Positions 53,001-56,639 of a DNA stretch of 64,000 bases are shown in pieces. Made by a program: the position numbers and the translations under genes. The DNA is from Diphasiastrum complanatum. Lineage: Eukaryota; Streptophyta; Lycopodiopsida; Lycopodiales; Lycopodiaceae. The notes under the pieces were generated by a model that worked only from the letters and a program-made list of their open reading frames with translations, made no database searches and had not been told where the DNA came from. The number at the start of each line of letters is the position of its first letter. The first letter of the stretch is position 1. The DNA lies in contig CM055096.1 of NCBI GenBank assembly GCA_029204225.1, positions 41,415,305 to 41,479,304 of the forward strand, written 5' to 3'.

Positions 53001-55953
53001 ATCTTGGCTGGCTCAGAAAGCAGTGTGCTATACTTCTTTGCTTGCAATAGACATGTATCGTCTGTGACTAGAATGACATGTTCGTGGAGCTTTCGTATCC
53101 TTTTCTTGATCTTACAACATGAGAGATTACTCTTCAATCTATTTTAGGAGTACAGGGTCGAGTAAGATCTGATGTAACTTCCCATTAGCCTATTGAACTT
53201 GAGAAGGTTTTGTCAGTTCCTTCCACATGAGAGCAAAAATATGCTGATTCATTGATGCTTACATCTCAAAACCTAATTGTACTAGTGCACCACCACCATG
53301 GTATGATTTTGTTATAACTTACCAAGAATGTAAGATTTCTTTGCTGTCTCTGAAATCGAACTCCTTACCTTTGATGTGTCCAATGATACTATCCGGCTTA
53401 ATTTATCGAAGACTACGTATAGTCAAGTTTGGCCAGAAGTTATTATTACTCTCCTTCTCACAATTAGATGGAGCAATGCATATTAGTTCTTCATTGTAAA
53501 TGGTAGAAAGGAGTTTTCCGAGTATGAATCTGATTTAAGAGCTTATAGATCTGAGCTTAATATTAAGTGATAGAAAATTGGCATCGAGAAAGGGCTTTTG
53601 ATTTTGTTGTTGCTACTCAATTCATAGCCTGGCAGAATCCTGGAATTTAATAGGTACATATGGCAATTAGTTAGTTGATGCCACCATGTGGACCCTAATA
53701 AAGTTTTCTTAGAAATTGTACAATCTAGATGTGTTGTTGATGTTTAACACATGACAACAATATAGGAGGTGATAATCCTCTTTTGGTCATTGCAAATCAT
53801 ATTGAATACCTCCATGTGTTATTGTGTGATTTGTTGCAATTAAGAAGGCTACCGTGAATAATCTAACATAATCAAGTCGCTCAATTAACTTCGTTTCTGT
53901 TGGTGGTTTTTTAGTTGACTGTATTTTTAGGTATGTCGAATGGCGTGCGTCCTCTAGGAATGGCACCTGGAGCTGTTGTATCTTTCCATCGAATTCTTAT
54001 ACAAAGGTGACTTTTGTAGTCCCCAGCAACGAGATGAAACACATCTATCTCCATAGCCTCTTAGCCATGATGATTCGTGTGGTGCAAATGTAATGTGTCA
54101 CAAGCTAGATATTACCAGTTATGCTGTTTGTCGAAGACTCTAGTCAGTACACTTGATTGCATTCTGCAAATGTACCTGCTAATAGATGACTTGCAGGAAC
54201 ACAGATGGAATAACATTTCTTCAGAGTACTGCAACAACTCTTTCTCTAGTTCACAGTGTCCAAGAACATTCTCCTGAGGCTGAAAACATGAAAGATAATT
54301 TTAAAAAGACATTTCCGTGTGAACATCTTTATGAGGATGATGAGGACAAGGAAGCAGTTGAGAGCAACTTCAATAAGCTAGGCTCTATTAATGATTGGAA
54401 GTCTCTGACAAATGCTTGCACTTCGAGGCTGAAGATTTCTTGCAGGGTATGGATAGTTTGTGCCTCGGGCCCCTTATCTCATTTCCAAATCAATGGCACA
54501 TAATTTATTAACTCTTCAGCAGACAGTTATAGGAAATCAAATAAATGATGTCAATGCTGTCCCACCTTGCTTTGGGGATTTTGATTTATTCTTTCTTAGA
54601 TATATGTTTAACAAGTACATGTCTGAAGTAGATTCCTTGAGCATCTAGATTTCTCTATAGCTAAGGTCTCAAACTTAAATCAAGCATGAAGCCTTTGACC
54701 TTATGTTGGCCAAGTGGATTTTGTCACCTGTGCAAGCACGCAATCACAGCTTCATGATTGATCCGTCTCTTCTAAATTTTAAGAAGTGGGCTAGAAAGTT
54801 TTCAAAGAAGACATCATTTATACAGTGCATTCATGTTCAACTAGGATTATAGGTACTTGAGCAGTAATTTTCAAATTCCAGATTACGTTGCTGAGTGCAT
54901 GGAGATTTTCGCTGTGCAATTAGGAAACCTCTCTCTCTCTCTCTCCCTCGCACACACACACACACACACAAGACCGTTTGGTGAACTGTTGGTCGGTTCC
55001 CATGGAGTAAAATTCTAGACAACTCGGTCCATTTTCATTATTGAGTCAATGCTTGAGGATTATCTTGAATGTTCTGAAGAATATACTCTCCTGAAGTAAA
55101 GGCTAGAAGTTATGATTCTTAGAATGGATAGCAAATGAATAAAATGAGATCAGTCCCTTGTGGAGGTAGTGGTGTATTGCAAGGATTTGACAGTGTTCTG
55201 GGCATAACAGGAAGAATTAATTATAAGAACAGAAAAGTTTACGTAAAGGTGAGCATTTGAAGCCACTGTTCCAACTCAAGGATTTGACATCACATATCTG
55301 AGAAGAAAGCTTTCAAGTGATTCTTCTCATTGTCTTCTGTCTAGATCTTCTCACTTGTCCTCTTAATGTCGAATGGAAAGGTAAGTTCATATTGGAAGAC
55401 AGTGTTGAGACGTCTTGTTCATGAGCTTGTTTGCAAAAAGCATTCTCCAAGTTTAAGGTTTGATGCTAGCTGATAATTTTCCCTCAGTAGTCCTGTGGGT
55501 ACTCTGTTTTTGATAGTATGGAAACCAGATGGTCAATTGGAAACTCTAGATTTTATAATAATAAGACAATCATGCCAAATATGTAGTCATTTCTCTATCA
55601 TTCACAAGGATTCAAATCAAGGATTGCTTGTCATGTTCAATGGACAGCTTCGAGTTTGAGCTTTGAGTTTGGTCCTTGAAAAGTTTGCATTACAGCAACG
55701 CTGCATGACGGTTCCACTATAAATTTTCATGCCAGCCTTTTTGCTCAATGCTTCCTACAATATCTGGAGGTGTAAGATCCATTTCGACTCTTTGCTGTAC
55801 AGGTAATAGCAATAAAAAGACTCGTTCTAAGGTCTGCACAAAGGTCATTGCTCCTGGGGGAACGATCAAAGAATATGTATTGTGATTCGCAAAGCTGTAG
55901 CTTGCATTATGGATCAGGTTGTGTTGATATATCTGCAGCATGTTTCATCCTAG
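9890..55953 (+). CDS. CTC1: CTC1, CST telomere-capping complex subunit (15 exons; 3' end outside window)
   Basis: CTC1 with STN1 and TEN1 forms the CST complex, which binds single-stranded telomeric DNA, protects chromosome ends and recruits DNA polymerase alpha for C-strand fill-in in the nucleus. I assembled 15 exons by matching conserved plant CTC1 blocks: [16 protein letters not shown] and KVWLLL (end of exon 1), ALLLGACF (exon 2), AVLLGSLQ plus [19 protein letters not shown] (exons 7-8), QIGHCYIRP (exon 12), [14 protein letters not shown] (exon 13) and VIAIKRLVL...[10 protein letters not shown] (exon 15). All junctions have GT/AG and compatible phase. The exons total 4,906 nt, 1,635 codons, with no stop or frameshift. 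The expected last conserved region (the DDGSS..CCW block and C-terminus) is not found before 64000. Assignment is from recognition of the family; splice sites are predictions. The large size relative to angiosperm CTC1 is unusual. Confidence 0.9.
11703..11874 (+). repeat. Tandem duplication at the start of CTC1 intron 1
   Basis: Two copies (79 and 93 bp) share GTAAGTAGAGGCAT, ATGCCATATAGTGACATGCC and ATGAGCTTGGTAAG. Each copy carries a GGTAAGT donor-like sequence downstream of the real exon 1 donor. Confidence 0.85.
12850..12950. repeat. GC-rich hairpin island with G and C runs
   Basis: An island in AT-rich intron with runs of five to seven G or C. It contains two near-adjacent inverted repeats, CCCCCCTGGCGGGGGG and GGGGGGCAGCGCCCCCC. 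I recall similar GC-rich stem sequences in plant LTR elements. It creates an apparent 133-codon ORF (12628-13029) that I do not consider a gene. 11880-12850 holds nothing recognisable beyond T-rich sequence. Confidence 0.7.
13060..13215. repeat. Dispersed repeat shared with 39500-39690
   Basis: Both places read GGACCA..TGTACCC.AAACATTCG..AAC, then AATAC(C).ATATTGCCCA..A, then GTTTCT/GAAACGC motifs. It is probably the end of a transposon family also present in intron 6. Confidence 0.65.
13250..13700 (-). pseudogene. Gypsy integrase core fragment
   Basis: Minus strand: [22 protein letters not shown], then [20 protein letters not shown] and [20 protein letters not shown]. These match the integrase landmarks 'DRLTK.AHFIP', 'SDRDPRFTS.FW..L' and 'YHPQTDGQTER.NQ', with stops. 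13700-14433 shows nothing I can name. Confidence 0.75.
14439..14766 (+). repeat. Element B 5' LTR (328 bp)
   Basis: Starts TGTTACAAGC, ends TGTCTAACA. It is nearly identical to the 3' LTR except for a 30-bp block missing here (the segment with TTGGCAGTATGCATGCTACC in the 3' copy). Confidence 0.93.
14768..14780 (+). promoter_or_regulatory. Element B primer-binding site
   Basis: TGGTATCAGAGCC, complementary to the 3' end of initiator methionine tRNA, one base after the LTR end. Confidence 0.93.
15577..16164 (+). pseudogene. Element B: gag N-terminal part, cut by mosaic junction
   Basis: Starts [19 protein letters not shown]. An acidic coiled-coil segment and a Ser/Pro linker follow, then the gag domain ([37 protein letters not shown]). 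It matches element D gag (31017-30289) closely until FEEAF, where homology stops and an unrelated LTR-like sequence begins. The open frame continues to 16422 only by chance. Confidence 0.85.
16165..16609 (+). repeat. LTR-like sequence of a second Gypsy element inside B
   Basis: Directly after the gag break: a TATA-like GGCTATAAGTAGGGAAAC near 16415, CT-rich sequence with a short direct repeat (CTTGCTTATGTG.TGCTTTCATAGCTTA twice, 16517-16575), and an end adjoining TTGGTATCAGAGCAC, a Met-tRNA primer site at about 16609-16623. No second copy is found before 20168, so this is a lone LTR. Confidence 0.65.
16630..17060 (+). repeat. Leader repeat: 'CAGCGCCCTACT' units
   Basis: About six degenerate units with a core GAGGCTGTTCAGCGCCCTAC (or CTGCCCAGCGCCCTACTACC), alternating with T-rich stretches. 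They lie after the primer site of the inner element and before its gag. Confidence 0.75.
17090..17145. repeat. (CT)n microsatellite, 28 units
   Basis: A perfect CT run in the leader of the inner element; it gives a Ser-Leu repeat frame that is not a gene. Confidence 0.97.
17283..17680 (-). pseudogene. Inner Gypsy: gag N-terminus in inverted orientation
   Basis: Minus strand: [17 protein letters not shown], stop, [20 protein letters not shown], then a Pro/Gly-rich stretch ([19 protein letters not shown]). This resembles the N-terminus of Gypsy gag, while the rest of gag (from about 17780) is on the + strand. The segment therefore looks inverted in place. Confidence 0.55.
17780..18400 (+). pseudogene. 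Inner Gypsy: gag domain
   Basis: + strand in two frames: [22 protein letters not shown] ... [19 protein letters not shown], then a one-base shift and [19 protein letters not shown] ... [17 protein letters not shown]. Typical Gypsy capsid ('Y.G..D...W....E.YF', 'L.G.A..WW'). It differs from element B gag, so it comes from another family. Confidence 0.82.
18620..18960 (+). pseudogene. Inner Gypsy: aspartic protease
   Basis: + strand: [20 protein letters not shown] with the DTG active site, followed by [26 protein letters not shown] readable retropepsin, in the frame of the 18620-19063 open stretch. Confidence 0.82.
19306..20168 (+). other. Unassigned open stretch fused in frame to RT
   Basis: About 285 codons without a stop upstream of and in frame with the RT palm, rich in Trp, His, Phe and Cys, with no motif I recognise. 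It sits between inner protease and element B RT, where an RT N-terminus would be expected. It may be a shadow frame of degraded pol or captured sequence. Confidence 0.4.
20169..20523 (+). pseudogene. Element B: reverse transcriptase (palm), partial
   Basis: [40 protein letters not shown], and the catalytic [20 protein letters not shown]. It matches element D RT (28790-28308) nearly residue for residue. The N-terminal third is missing because the mosaic junction falls just before 'LDEAKFF'. It ends at a frameshift/stop at 20523. Confidence 0.9.
20524..20948 (+). pseudogene. Element B: RT thumb and RNase H
   Basis: [40 protein letters not shown], then [20 protein letters not shown] and [17 protein letters not shown]. 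It is out of frame with the palm. After 20948 RNase H is truncated. Confidence 0.87.
20960..21620 (+). pseudogene. Element B: integrase N-terminal remnant
   Basis: Broken + strand frames include [17 protein letters not shown], then a zinc-finger-like stretch and [17 protein letters not shown] with [18 protein letters not shown]. These are the end of RNase H, the HHCC region and the start of the Gypsy integrase core. Multiple stops and shifts. Confidence 0.72.
21625..21845 (+). pseudogene. Copia-like pol linker fragment inside element B integrase
   Basis: [18 protein letters not shown] and [20 protein letters not shown] resemble the segment just before RT in Ty1/Copia polyproteins ('R.STR.R..P.R', 'P.T..EA..S'). 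It replaces the DDE core of the Gypsy integrase; Gypsy homology resumes at '[10 protein letters not shown]' (about 21910). Confidence 0.6.
21900..22530 (+). pseudogene. Element B: integrase C-terminus with chromodomain
   Basis: [16 protein letters not shown], then [46 protein letters not shown], and a chromodomain: [15 protein letters not shown] then [19 protein letters not shown]. The chromodomain places B in the chromovirus branch of Ty3/Gypsy, whose integrases can target chromatin marks. The frame shifts once near 22043. Confidence 0.9.
22531..22543 (+). promoter_or_regulatory. Element B polypurine tract
   Basis: AAGGGGGAGGGAG immediately before the 3' LTR; the plus-strand priming site. 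Confidence 0.88.
22544..22901 (+). repeat. Element B 3' LTR (358 bp)
   Basis: Starts TGTTACAAGC, ends CTCTAACA, followed by the CTAGT target duplication. Close match to the 5' LTR apart from the 30-bp block and scattered substitutions. Confidence 0.93.
22907..24860 (-). mobile_element. hAT-family DNA transposon remnant 1
   Basis: Three minus-strand blocks in the right order match plant hAT transposases of the DUF659 type. (i) About 24790-24640: [19 protein letters not shown] then [12 protein letters not shown]. (ii) 24088-23807: [40 protein letters not shown]. (iii) About 23150-22910: [19 protein letters not shown], the C-terminal region. Between (i) and (ii) 24100-24620 is simple, AACTT/TAGTA-rich sequence without coding signal. 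Element B abuts its 3' end. Confidence 0.78.
24240..24620. repeat. Degenerate GAACTT / ACTAGTA-rich simple sequence
   Basis: Many imperfect short units (GGAACTTGGAACTTG, TTAGAACTTAGAACTTAC, ACTAGTAAGTA) occur without a fixed period, inside the hAT remnant. Confidence 0.65.
25386..25504 (+). CDS. CTC1: CTC1 exon 2
   Basis: Acceptor TTTTTGGCAG| at 25385; donor CCCA|GTAAGT at 25505. Read in phase 0 it gives LALWHVHFV ... [10 protein letters not shown] ... VVAFSPFQT, which aligns with the plant CTC1 block that directly follows 'LRVGA' (xSVRNVHFV...LLLGAC...FSPLET). The exon is 119 nt and leaves two bases (CA) of a Gln codon. It lies about 13.75 kb downstream of exon 1. Confidence 0.85.
25675..25746 (+). 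CDS. CTC1: CTC1 exon 3
   Basis: Acceptor CATGCCAG| at 25674; donor TTTTG|GTGATT at 25747. The first base completes the Gln codon left by exon 2. It encodes [19 protein letters not shown] ... AFW, matching the plant CTC1 stretch 'LLGKFxESLxFSARLW'. 72 nt. Confidence 0.82.
25862..25940 (+). CDS. CTC1: CTC1 exon 4
   Basis: Acceptor TTTTGTAG| at 25861; donor AAAAGG|GTAATA at 25941. The first base completes Trp. It encodes [14 protein letters not shown] ... DKDSVGSKR, matching the 'WVLLVVSCFRKKFAG...LGSK' region of plant CTC1. 79 nt, ends in phase 0. Confidence 0.82.
26133..26195 (+). CDS. CTC1: CTC1 exon 5
   Basis: Acceptor TTTTCAATAG| at 26132; donor CCACGA|GTGAGT at 26196. In phase 0 it encodes [21 protein letters not shown], 21 codons. 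It lies at the expected place between 'LGSK' and the 'EFC' block, and phases match on both sides, but conservation within the exon is weaker than in its neighbours. Confidence 0.7.
26415..26489 (+). CDS. CTC1: CTC1 exon 6
   Basis: Acceptor TTACACAG| at 26414; donor ACTTGG|GTAGTT at 26490. In phase 0 it encodes [17 protein letters not shown] ... DELTW, corresponding to the 'GVFMEFCKHD.CGC' stretch of plant CTC1. The next conserved element, 'xxPIS...C', starts exon 7, so the read-through after 26489 is treated as intron. Followed by a 15.2-kb intron. Confidence 0.78.
26690..27153 (-). repeat. LTR-like sequence (copy 1), related to 43540-44147
   Basis: Shares with 43600-44147 the order GTTTGTTGC.AGTCTCC.CCCAACC.ATGCCACA, then a 'TGTCC..TTTGATT.GT' block and 'TTACATTTTT.A.AGC'. 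The right edge adjoins a minus-strand polypurine stretch (TTCTTTCCCTC on +). Left edge uncertain. 27154-27629 is probably the 3' end of the same degraded element. Confidence 0.55.
26719..26914. repeat. 98-bp tandem duplication
   Basis: Two nearly identical copies (26719-26816 and 26817-26914), each starting AGTCTCCACCCAACCAATTG and ending CTTGACATATT. Confidence 0.95.
27630..27718 (-). repeat. Partial LTR matching element C LTR
   Basis: TGTAGGGACTTTTCCTTACC and ...AAGCAAAC.AGATGTGAAGAGGAT match the primer-site side of the LTR at 37794. Homology stops after about 88 bp. It could be the remnant of the 3' LTR of element C, separated by element D. 27719-28404 holds no recognised feature. Confidence 0.6.
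28405..29239 (-). pseudogene. Element D: reverse transcriptase
   Basis: Minus strand, two frames: [49 protein letters not shown], then after a frameshift near 28790 [32 protein letters not shown] and [17 protein letters not shown]. The FLDD catalytic motif is present. The break of frame between fingers and palm and the loss of the C-terminus make it inactive. Confidence 0.9.
29267..30073 (-). pseudogene. Element D: zinc-finger/protease region
   Basis: Minus strand, 268 codons: [17 protein letters not shown] (degenerate knuckle), then [20 protein letters not shown], where the usual D-[ST]-G active site reads D-D-G, and [24 protein letters not shown], a typical retropepsin end. Confidence 0.83.
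29934..31017 (-). pseudogene. Element D: gag
   Basis: Minus strand, 242 codons from [19 protein letters not shown] to IKNMGDY, then a frameshift and [16 protein letters not shown] ... [19 protein letters not shown] and FVCTGKGH, the knuckle. It contains the gag capsid segment [32 protein letters not shown], the intact version of the part lost from element B. Confidence 0.88.
31873..31885 (-). promoter_or_regulatory. Element D primer-binding site
   Basis: Minus strand TGGTATCAGAGCC next to the LTR. Identical to that of element B. Confidence 0.9.
31887..32242 (-). repeat. Element D 5' LTR (356 bp)
   Basis: Minus strand TGTTACGAGCACGTAACC to TCTCTTACA; homologous to the element B LTRs, including the TTGGCAGTATGC block. 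31020-31872 is the non-coding leader. Confidence 0.88.
32630..32960. repeat. CGAAGGTT motif cluster
   Basis: About nine copies of GCGAAGGTT-like motifs in both orientations (GGCGAAGGTTCTGAAGG, CCGCGAAGGTTC, GAACCTTCGCC, AACCTTCGCAC). They lie between the end of element C pol (33190) and element D, in sequence otherwise without features (32243-33190). Confidence 0.7.
33190..33955 (-). pseudogene. Element C: integrase
   Basis: Minus strand: [59 protein letters not shown] (DDE core), then [23 protein letters not shown], and finally [15 protein letters not shown], the usual C-terminal end of Tat/Athila pol. Stops and a frameshift are present. Confidence 0.86.
34457..34757 (-). pseudogene. Element C: RNase H, second half
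   Basis: Minus strand [20 protein letters not shown], stop, [34 protein letters not shown]. The zinc-finger region toward integrase (33955-34457) is degraded. Confidence 0.83.
35009..35940 (+). pseudogene. Element C: protease-RT linker (inverted block)
   Basis: + strand frames: [20 protein letters not shown]-like segment, [10 protein letters not shown], then [18 protein letters not shown] and [20 protein letters not shown] ... [20 protein letters not shown]. These parallel the linker of element A on the other strand. Confidence 0.75.
35941..36935 (+). pseudogene. Element C: RT and first half of RNase H (inverted block)
   Basis: + strand: [89 protein letters not shown] (the catalytic LDD reads LDY), then [31 protein letters not shown]. 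Stops and shifts, for example near 36150 and 36324. Confidence 0.86.
37030..37770. repeat. Element C leader with GAAGGTT motifs
   Basis: Non-coding stretch with several GCGAAGGTT / ACCTTCAC motifs in both orientations (37088-37450) between pol and the primer site. It parallels the element A leader. Confidence 0.65.
37772..37789 (-). promoter_or_regulatory. Element C primer-binding site
   Basis: Minus strand TGGCGTCGTTGCCAGGGA, a close relative of the element A site, four bases from the LTR. Confidence 0.75.
37794..38500 (-). repeat. Element C 5' LTR (707 bp)
   Basis: + strand TGTAGGGA at the primer side and TCCCTCACA at the outer side, forming matching inverted ends. A minus-direction TATA-like CTATAAATAG lies near 38260. 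It contains the TC/AC microsatellite. Confidence 0.7.
37997..38089. repeat. Compound (TC)n(AC)n microsatellite
   Basis: About 13 TC units directly followed by about 33 AC units, inside the element C LTR. Confidence 0.97.
38742..39054. repeat. 157-bp tandem duplication with GAAACGCGTTTC palindromes
   Basis: Two nearly identical copies (38742-38898 and 38899-39054). Each has, within about 75 bp, GAAACGCGTTTC-type palindromes and half-sites (TTTCTAGAAACGCGTTTCTC, AGAAACGTGTTTCTAGG), then AT-rich sequence. The same motif recurs at 39590-39665. Confidence 0.93.
39500..40340 (-). mobile_element. hAT-family DNA transposon remnant 2
   Basis: The 39909-39721 minus-strand frame ends [19 protein letters not shown], the same C-terminal motif as hAT remnant 1. 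39990-40330 matches 23320-23600 in non-coding sequence (CATATAGAAGGCCCAA...; TTCCAA.ACT.TGAACATA). 39500-39690 matches 13060-13215. A decayed, deleted copy. 40340-40860 shows nothing beyond a short GCTCTCCTAGCATTACTACT repeat. Confidence 0.62.
40863..41165. repeat. Pyrimidine-rich tract
   Basis: About 300 bp of CT-rich sequence on the + strand (clusters of CTCTCCC, CCTATCTC), less than 500 bp upstream of exon 7. The 60-70 codon frames here are compositional. 41166-41644 has no recognised feature. Confidence 0.8.
41645..41809 (+). CDS. CTC1: CTC1 exon 7
   Basis: Acceptor TACATTGTAG| at 41644; donor CTTCAG|GTATCC at 41810. 55 codons in phase 0: [18 protein letters not shown] ... [20 protein letters not shown]. 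The ending is the strongly conserved CTC1 'xVLLGSLQ' strand, continued directly by exon 8. The in-frame TAG just upstream overlaps the acceptor and supports this start. Confidence 0.87.
42017..42108. repeat. GTGCCGTGG hairpin element, copy 1 (intron 7)
   Basis: Short foldback: ACCTTGGTTCAATTG at the left, GGAACTTTGCTTGGTTCAAT at the right, with GTACGGCACC..GGTGCCGTACCACGGCAC inside. Same family as 45572-45791. Confidence 0.7.
42366..42470 (+). CDS. CTC1: CTC1 exon 8
   Basis: Acceptor CTTGTAG| at 42365; donor TATGAG|GTAATG at 42471. 35 codons in phase 0, including [20 protein letters not shown] and ending KTYE. This is the best conserved OB-fold segment of plant CTC1 ('GxLQLVDATGxVDVxxPDLP...YE'). 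Confidence 0.9.
42794..42939. repeat. 73-bp tandem duplication (intron 8)
   Basis: Two copies starting GTTTATAATGTATTGGTA and ending CTAGAATGTCATTTG, with one or two differences. Confidence 0.95.
43540..44147 (-). repeat. LTR-like sequence (copy 2) with polypurine tract
   Basis: Right edge TGTGACA at 44147 (minus TGTCACA), preceded in the minus direction by GAGGGGGAAGGGA (44160-44148), a polypurine tract. It is homologous to 26690-27153. The left edge is not defined. 42940-43540 holds only a short unassigned minus-strand frame (43464-43204). Confidence 0.58.
43849..43987. repeat. 71-bp tandem duplication
   Basis: Two copies sharing TCACATATGTCCTT.GATTGG and ATTAGTCAAGTGTACTCTAA, inside the LTR-like sequence. 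Confidence 0.93.
44289..45300 (-). pseudogene. Duplicated Gypsy integrase fragment
   Basis: Two minus-strand copies (about 44570-44289 and 45260-44885) read [20 protein letters not shown] then MAFTMSLP and [16 protein letters not shown], like the Gypsy core 'GLLQPLPIP...WESISMDF...LP' to 'LF...IF.LHG'. The two copies share long stretches (for example GGAACAAGTAGTGGGCGTAA) and form a roughly 600-700 bp partial tandem duplication. Heavily degraded. Confidence 0.72.
45572..45791. repeat. GTGCCGTGG hairpin element, copy 2 (intron 8)
   Basis: About 220 bp. The ends are inverted (CCAAGGCCAAAGTTCC left, GGAACTTTGACCAAGGC right) and the inside holds several GTGCCGTGGTACGGCAC-type palindromes and a T/A-rich centre. 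Looks like a MITE or foldback element. Confidence 0.72.
46093..46431 (+). CDS. CTC1: CTC1 exon 9
   Basis: Acceptor TTTCTTTAG| at 46092; donor TCTCAG|GTTTGT at 46432. 113 codons in phase 0. It opens with [11 protein letters not shown], continuing the 'YEVxDYTVVIEG' strand, and ends [15 protein letters not shown]. It contains a conserved Cys pair (HSCPCSNH) and an [17 protein letters not shown] segment. Together with exon 10 it covers a middle OB region. Confidence 0.87.
46640..46778 (+). CDS. CTC1: CTC1 exon 10
   Basis: Acceptor GGATGACAG| at 46639; donor TAGCTG|GTATGG at 46779. It encodes [20 protein letters not shown] ... [18 protein letters not shown] plus one base of a Gly codon. It matches the 'FAEAIxLPWxL' segment of plant CTC1. 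Confidence 0.85.
46946..47529 (+). CDS. CTC1: CTC1 exon 11
   Basis: Acceptor ATCTTGCAG| at 46945; donor CATCAG|GTAGAT at 47530. The first two bases complete Gly. About 194 codons: a Cys-rich start ([12 protein letters not shown]...CIGGCK...CVGC) followed by a Ser-rich, probably disordered stretch, then RRVVLEF near the end. Only the end matches conserved CTC1; the middle appears lineage-specific. A competing frame (46892-47110) is ruled out because it cannot join exon 10 in phase and lacks homology. Confidence 0.8.
47790..48719 (+). CDS. CTC1: CTC1 exon 12
   Basis: Acceptor TTCTCTTAG| at 47789; donor CAAAAG|GTAATT at 48720. 310 codons in phase 0. It opens with [11 protein letters not shown], matching 'YHxGGCYVMR' of plant CTC1. 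Around codons 110-155 of the exon there is a dense Cys/His cluster ([21 protein letters not shown]) resembling a metal-binding loop, but this is inference. The C-terminal third ([10 protein letters not shown] ... [15 protein letters not shown] ... [11 protein letters not shown]) corresponds to the OB region before the 'PVGxGPG' motif. Confidence 0.85.
50059..50337 (-). pseudogene. Gypsy integrase C-terminal fragment
   Basis: Minus strand: [36 protein letters not shown] then [18 protein letters not shown]. Matches the end of the integrase core in chromovirus-type Gypsy. An isolated fragment. Confidence 0.85.
50375..50650 (+). pseudogene. LINE-type reverse transcriptase fragment
   Basis: + strand: [31 protein letters not shown], then [19 protein letters not shown]. 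'N..KTK...F' followed by 'YRY[LV]G' is the signature after the palm of plant non-LTR retrotransposon RTs. Confidence 0.65.
50670..51010 (+). pseudogene. Gypsy RT thumb/RNase H fragment
   Basis: + strand with shifts: [40 protein letters not shown], then [29 protein letters not shown]. Matches the RT connection segment of Gypsy. Opposite in strand to the neighbouring integrase fragment at 50059. Confidence 0.78.
52800..52930 (+). pseudogene. Gypsy gag fragment
   Basis: + strand [27 protein letters not shown] resembles the inner element gag at about 17860 ([20 protein letters not shown]). Very short. Confidence 0.6.
53915..54006 (+). CDS. CTC1: CTC1 exon 13
   Basis: Acceptor GGTTTTTTAG| at 53914; donor ACAAAG|GTGACT at 54007. 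It encodes [20 protein letters not shown] then [10 protein letters not shown] and two bases of Arg, matching 'IVxIFGSLSKHxYPVGFGPGVxATFHRIL'. A nearer AG (before GTATGTCG, 53930) would break the frame with exon 12, so the upstream acceptor is chosen. Confidence 0.87.
54197..54446 (+). CDS. CTC1: CTC1 exon 14
   Basis: Acceptor GACTTGCAG| at 54196; donor TGCAGG|GTATGG at 54447. The first base completes Arg. It encodes [20 protein letters not shown], matching the 'xNRFMLTPVSFIVINSI' strand. An acidic linker ([11 protein letters not shown]) follows, then [14 protein letters not shown], matching 'LxHCxxCKxMKFxCR'. 83 complete codons plus the completing base. Confidence 0.86.
54447..55802 (+). other. 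CTC1 intron 14
   Basis: No recognised element apart from a (CT)n/(CA)n microsatellite at 54929-54970. A weak splice-bounded open piece at 55147-55250 was considered as an exon and not supported. Confidence 0.7.
54929..54970. repeat. Compound CT/CA microsatellite
   Basis: Short CT run followed by CGCACACA... run, within intron 14. Confidence 0.95.
55803..55953 (+). CDS. CTC1: CTC1 exon 15 (last exon found in window)
   Basis: Acceptor TGCTGTACAG| at 55802; donor ATCCTAG|GTGGGT at 55954. Phase 0 start: [20 protein letters not shown] ... [14 protein letters not shown] plus one base. It continues 'KFxCR|VVAVHLLVL ... VDIPLxGFVLDDGS'. The next exon should start with two bases completing Asp and carry 'DGS..CCW'. 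I did not find it between 55954 and 64000, so intron 15 is probably longer than 8 kb. Confidence 0.84.
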
Positions 55954-56466
55954 GTGGGTAAGGAGTTTTGTCACTCATTTTTGCCATCAATAAGAGATTC
56001 ACTCATATAATAAGATAGTTTCTGAATCGTATTTCTTCCATTTGTAGCGCTTTAGCATTTGCCATTGAAGATTTCACAAGTGCTATCTATGAGGTAGATT
56101 ATGTGGTGTAGCCTTATACAAAAGGATAATTTCAAGAGATCACCCGTTGCTGATGATCAACAAATCATCGACATATAGTGCTATTAGAACATAACTAGAT
56201 GAAATATAGCACTGTCATCATGTGCTACTCATGGTATACAAGGATGTGCTATGAGTTGTTGTGAACTCGAGGGTGAAGGCCTGTCCTAAGTTCTTAAAGG
56301 CCAAAAGATTTATTGGCTTATCATTCACATAAAGCAAGTCTTGAATCTTAAATGAAAATCAAATAAAACTTTTAAATCAAAGTAGACTTGGAAACTAATA
56401 CTTGAAAACAATGCATCTCATAAATTCATTCACACAATAGTGGAAGCACTGAGGGGTCAAGATGGG

Positions 56467-56480
56467 GACACCCCCCCCCC
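56467..56480. repeat. Poly-C run
   Basis: Run of about 12 C. Read on the minus strand it is a poly-G directly before TGTCCCCATC, which could be a polypurine tract beside an LTR of the Copia remnant to the right. Not proven. Confidence 0.4.
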
Positions 56481-56639
56481 CGAAGGATTCTTTGTCATTA
56501 TGCAAATCCAATTGGCCAATGCCAATTACATTTACAATGGAATTCCATTAGGGGTCTCAAAGTAGTAACATCAACTTAACATAGACTTAGTTCCTTTCAA
56601 TGATCTTAATTCCAAATCTAGCTTAACAGAAGCATAGAA

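Larger units (their letters stand above)
48720..53914 (+). other. CTC1 intron 12 with transposon debris
   Basis: A 5.2-kb intron. 48720-50058 and 51011-52800 hold no element I can name; frames such as 49477-49923 (hydrophobic, no motif) are not supported. Recognisable fragments are listed separately. Confidence 0.75.

Noticed and set aside
55147-55250. Splice-bounded open piece in intron 14 as an extra CTC1 exon
   Set aside because: Exons 14 and 15 join in phase with continuous homology, and the piece has a stop in the required phase.
56048-56080. Possible CTC1 exon 16 after TTTGTAG
   Set aside because: Joined to exon 15 it gives an immediate TAG and no DDGS motif.
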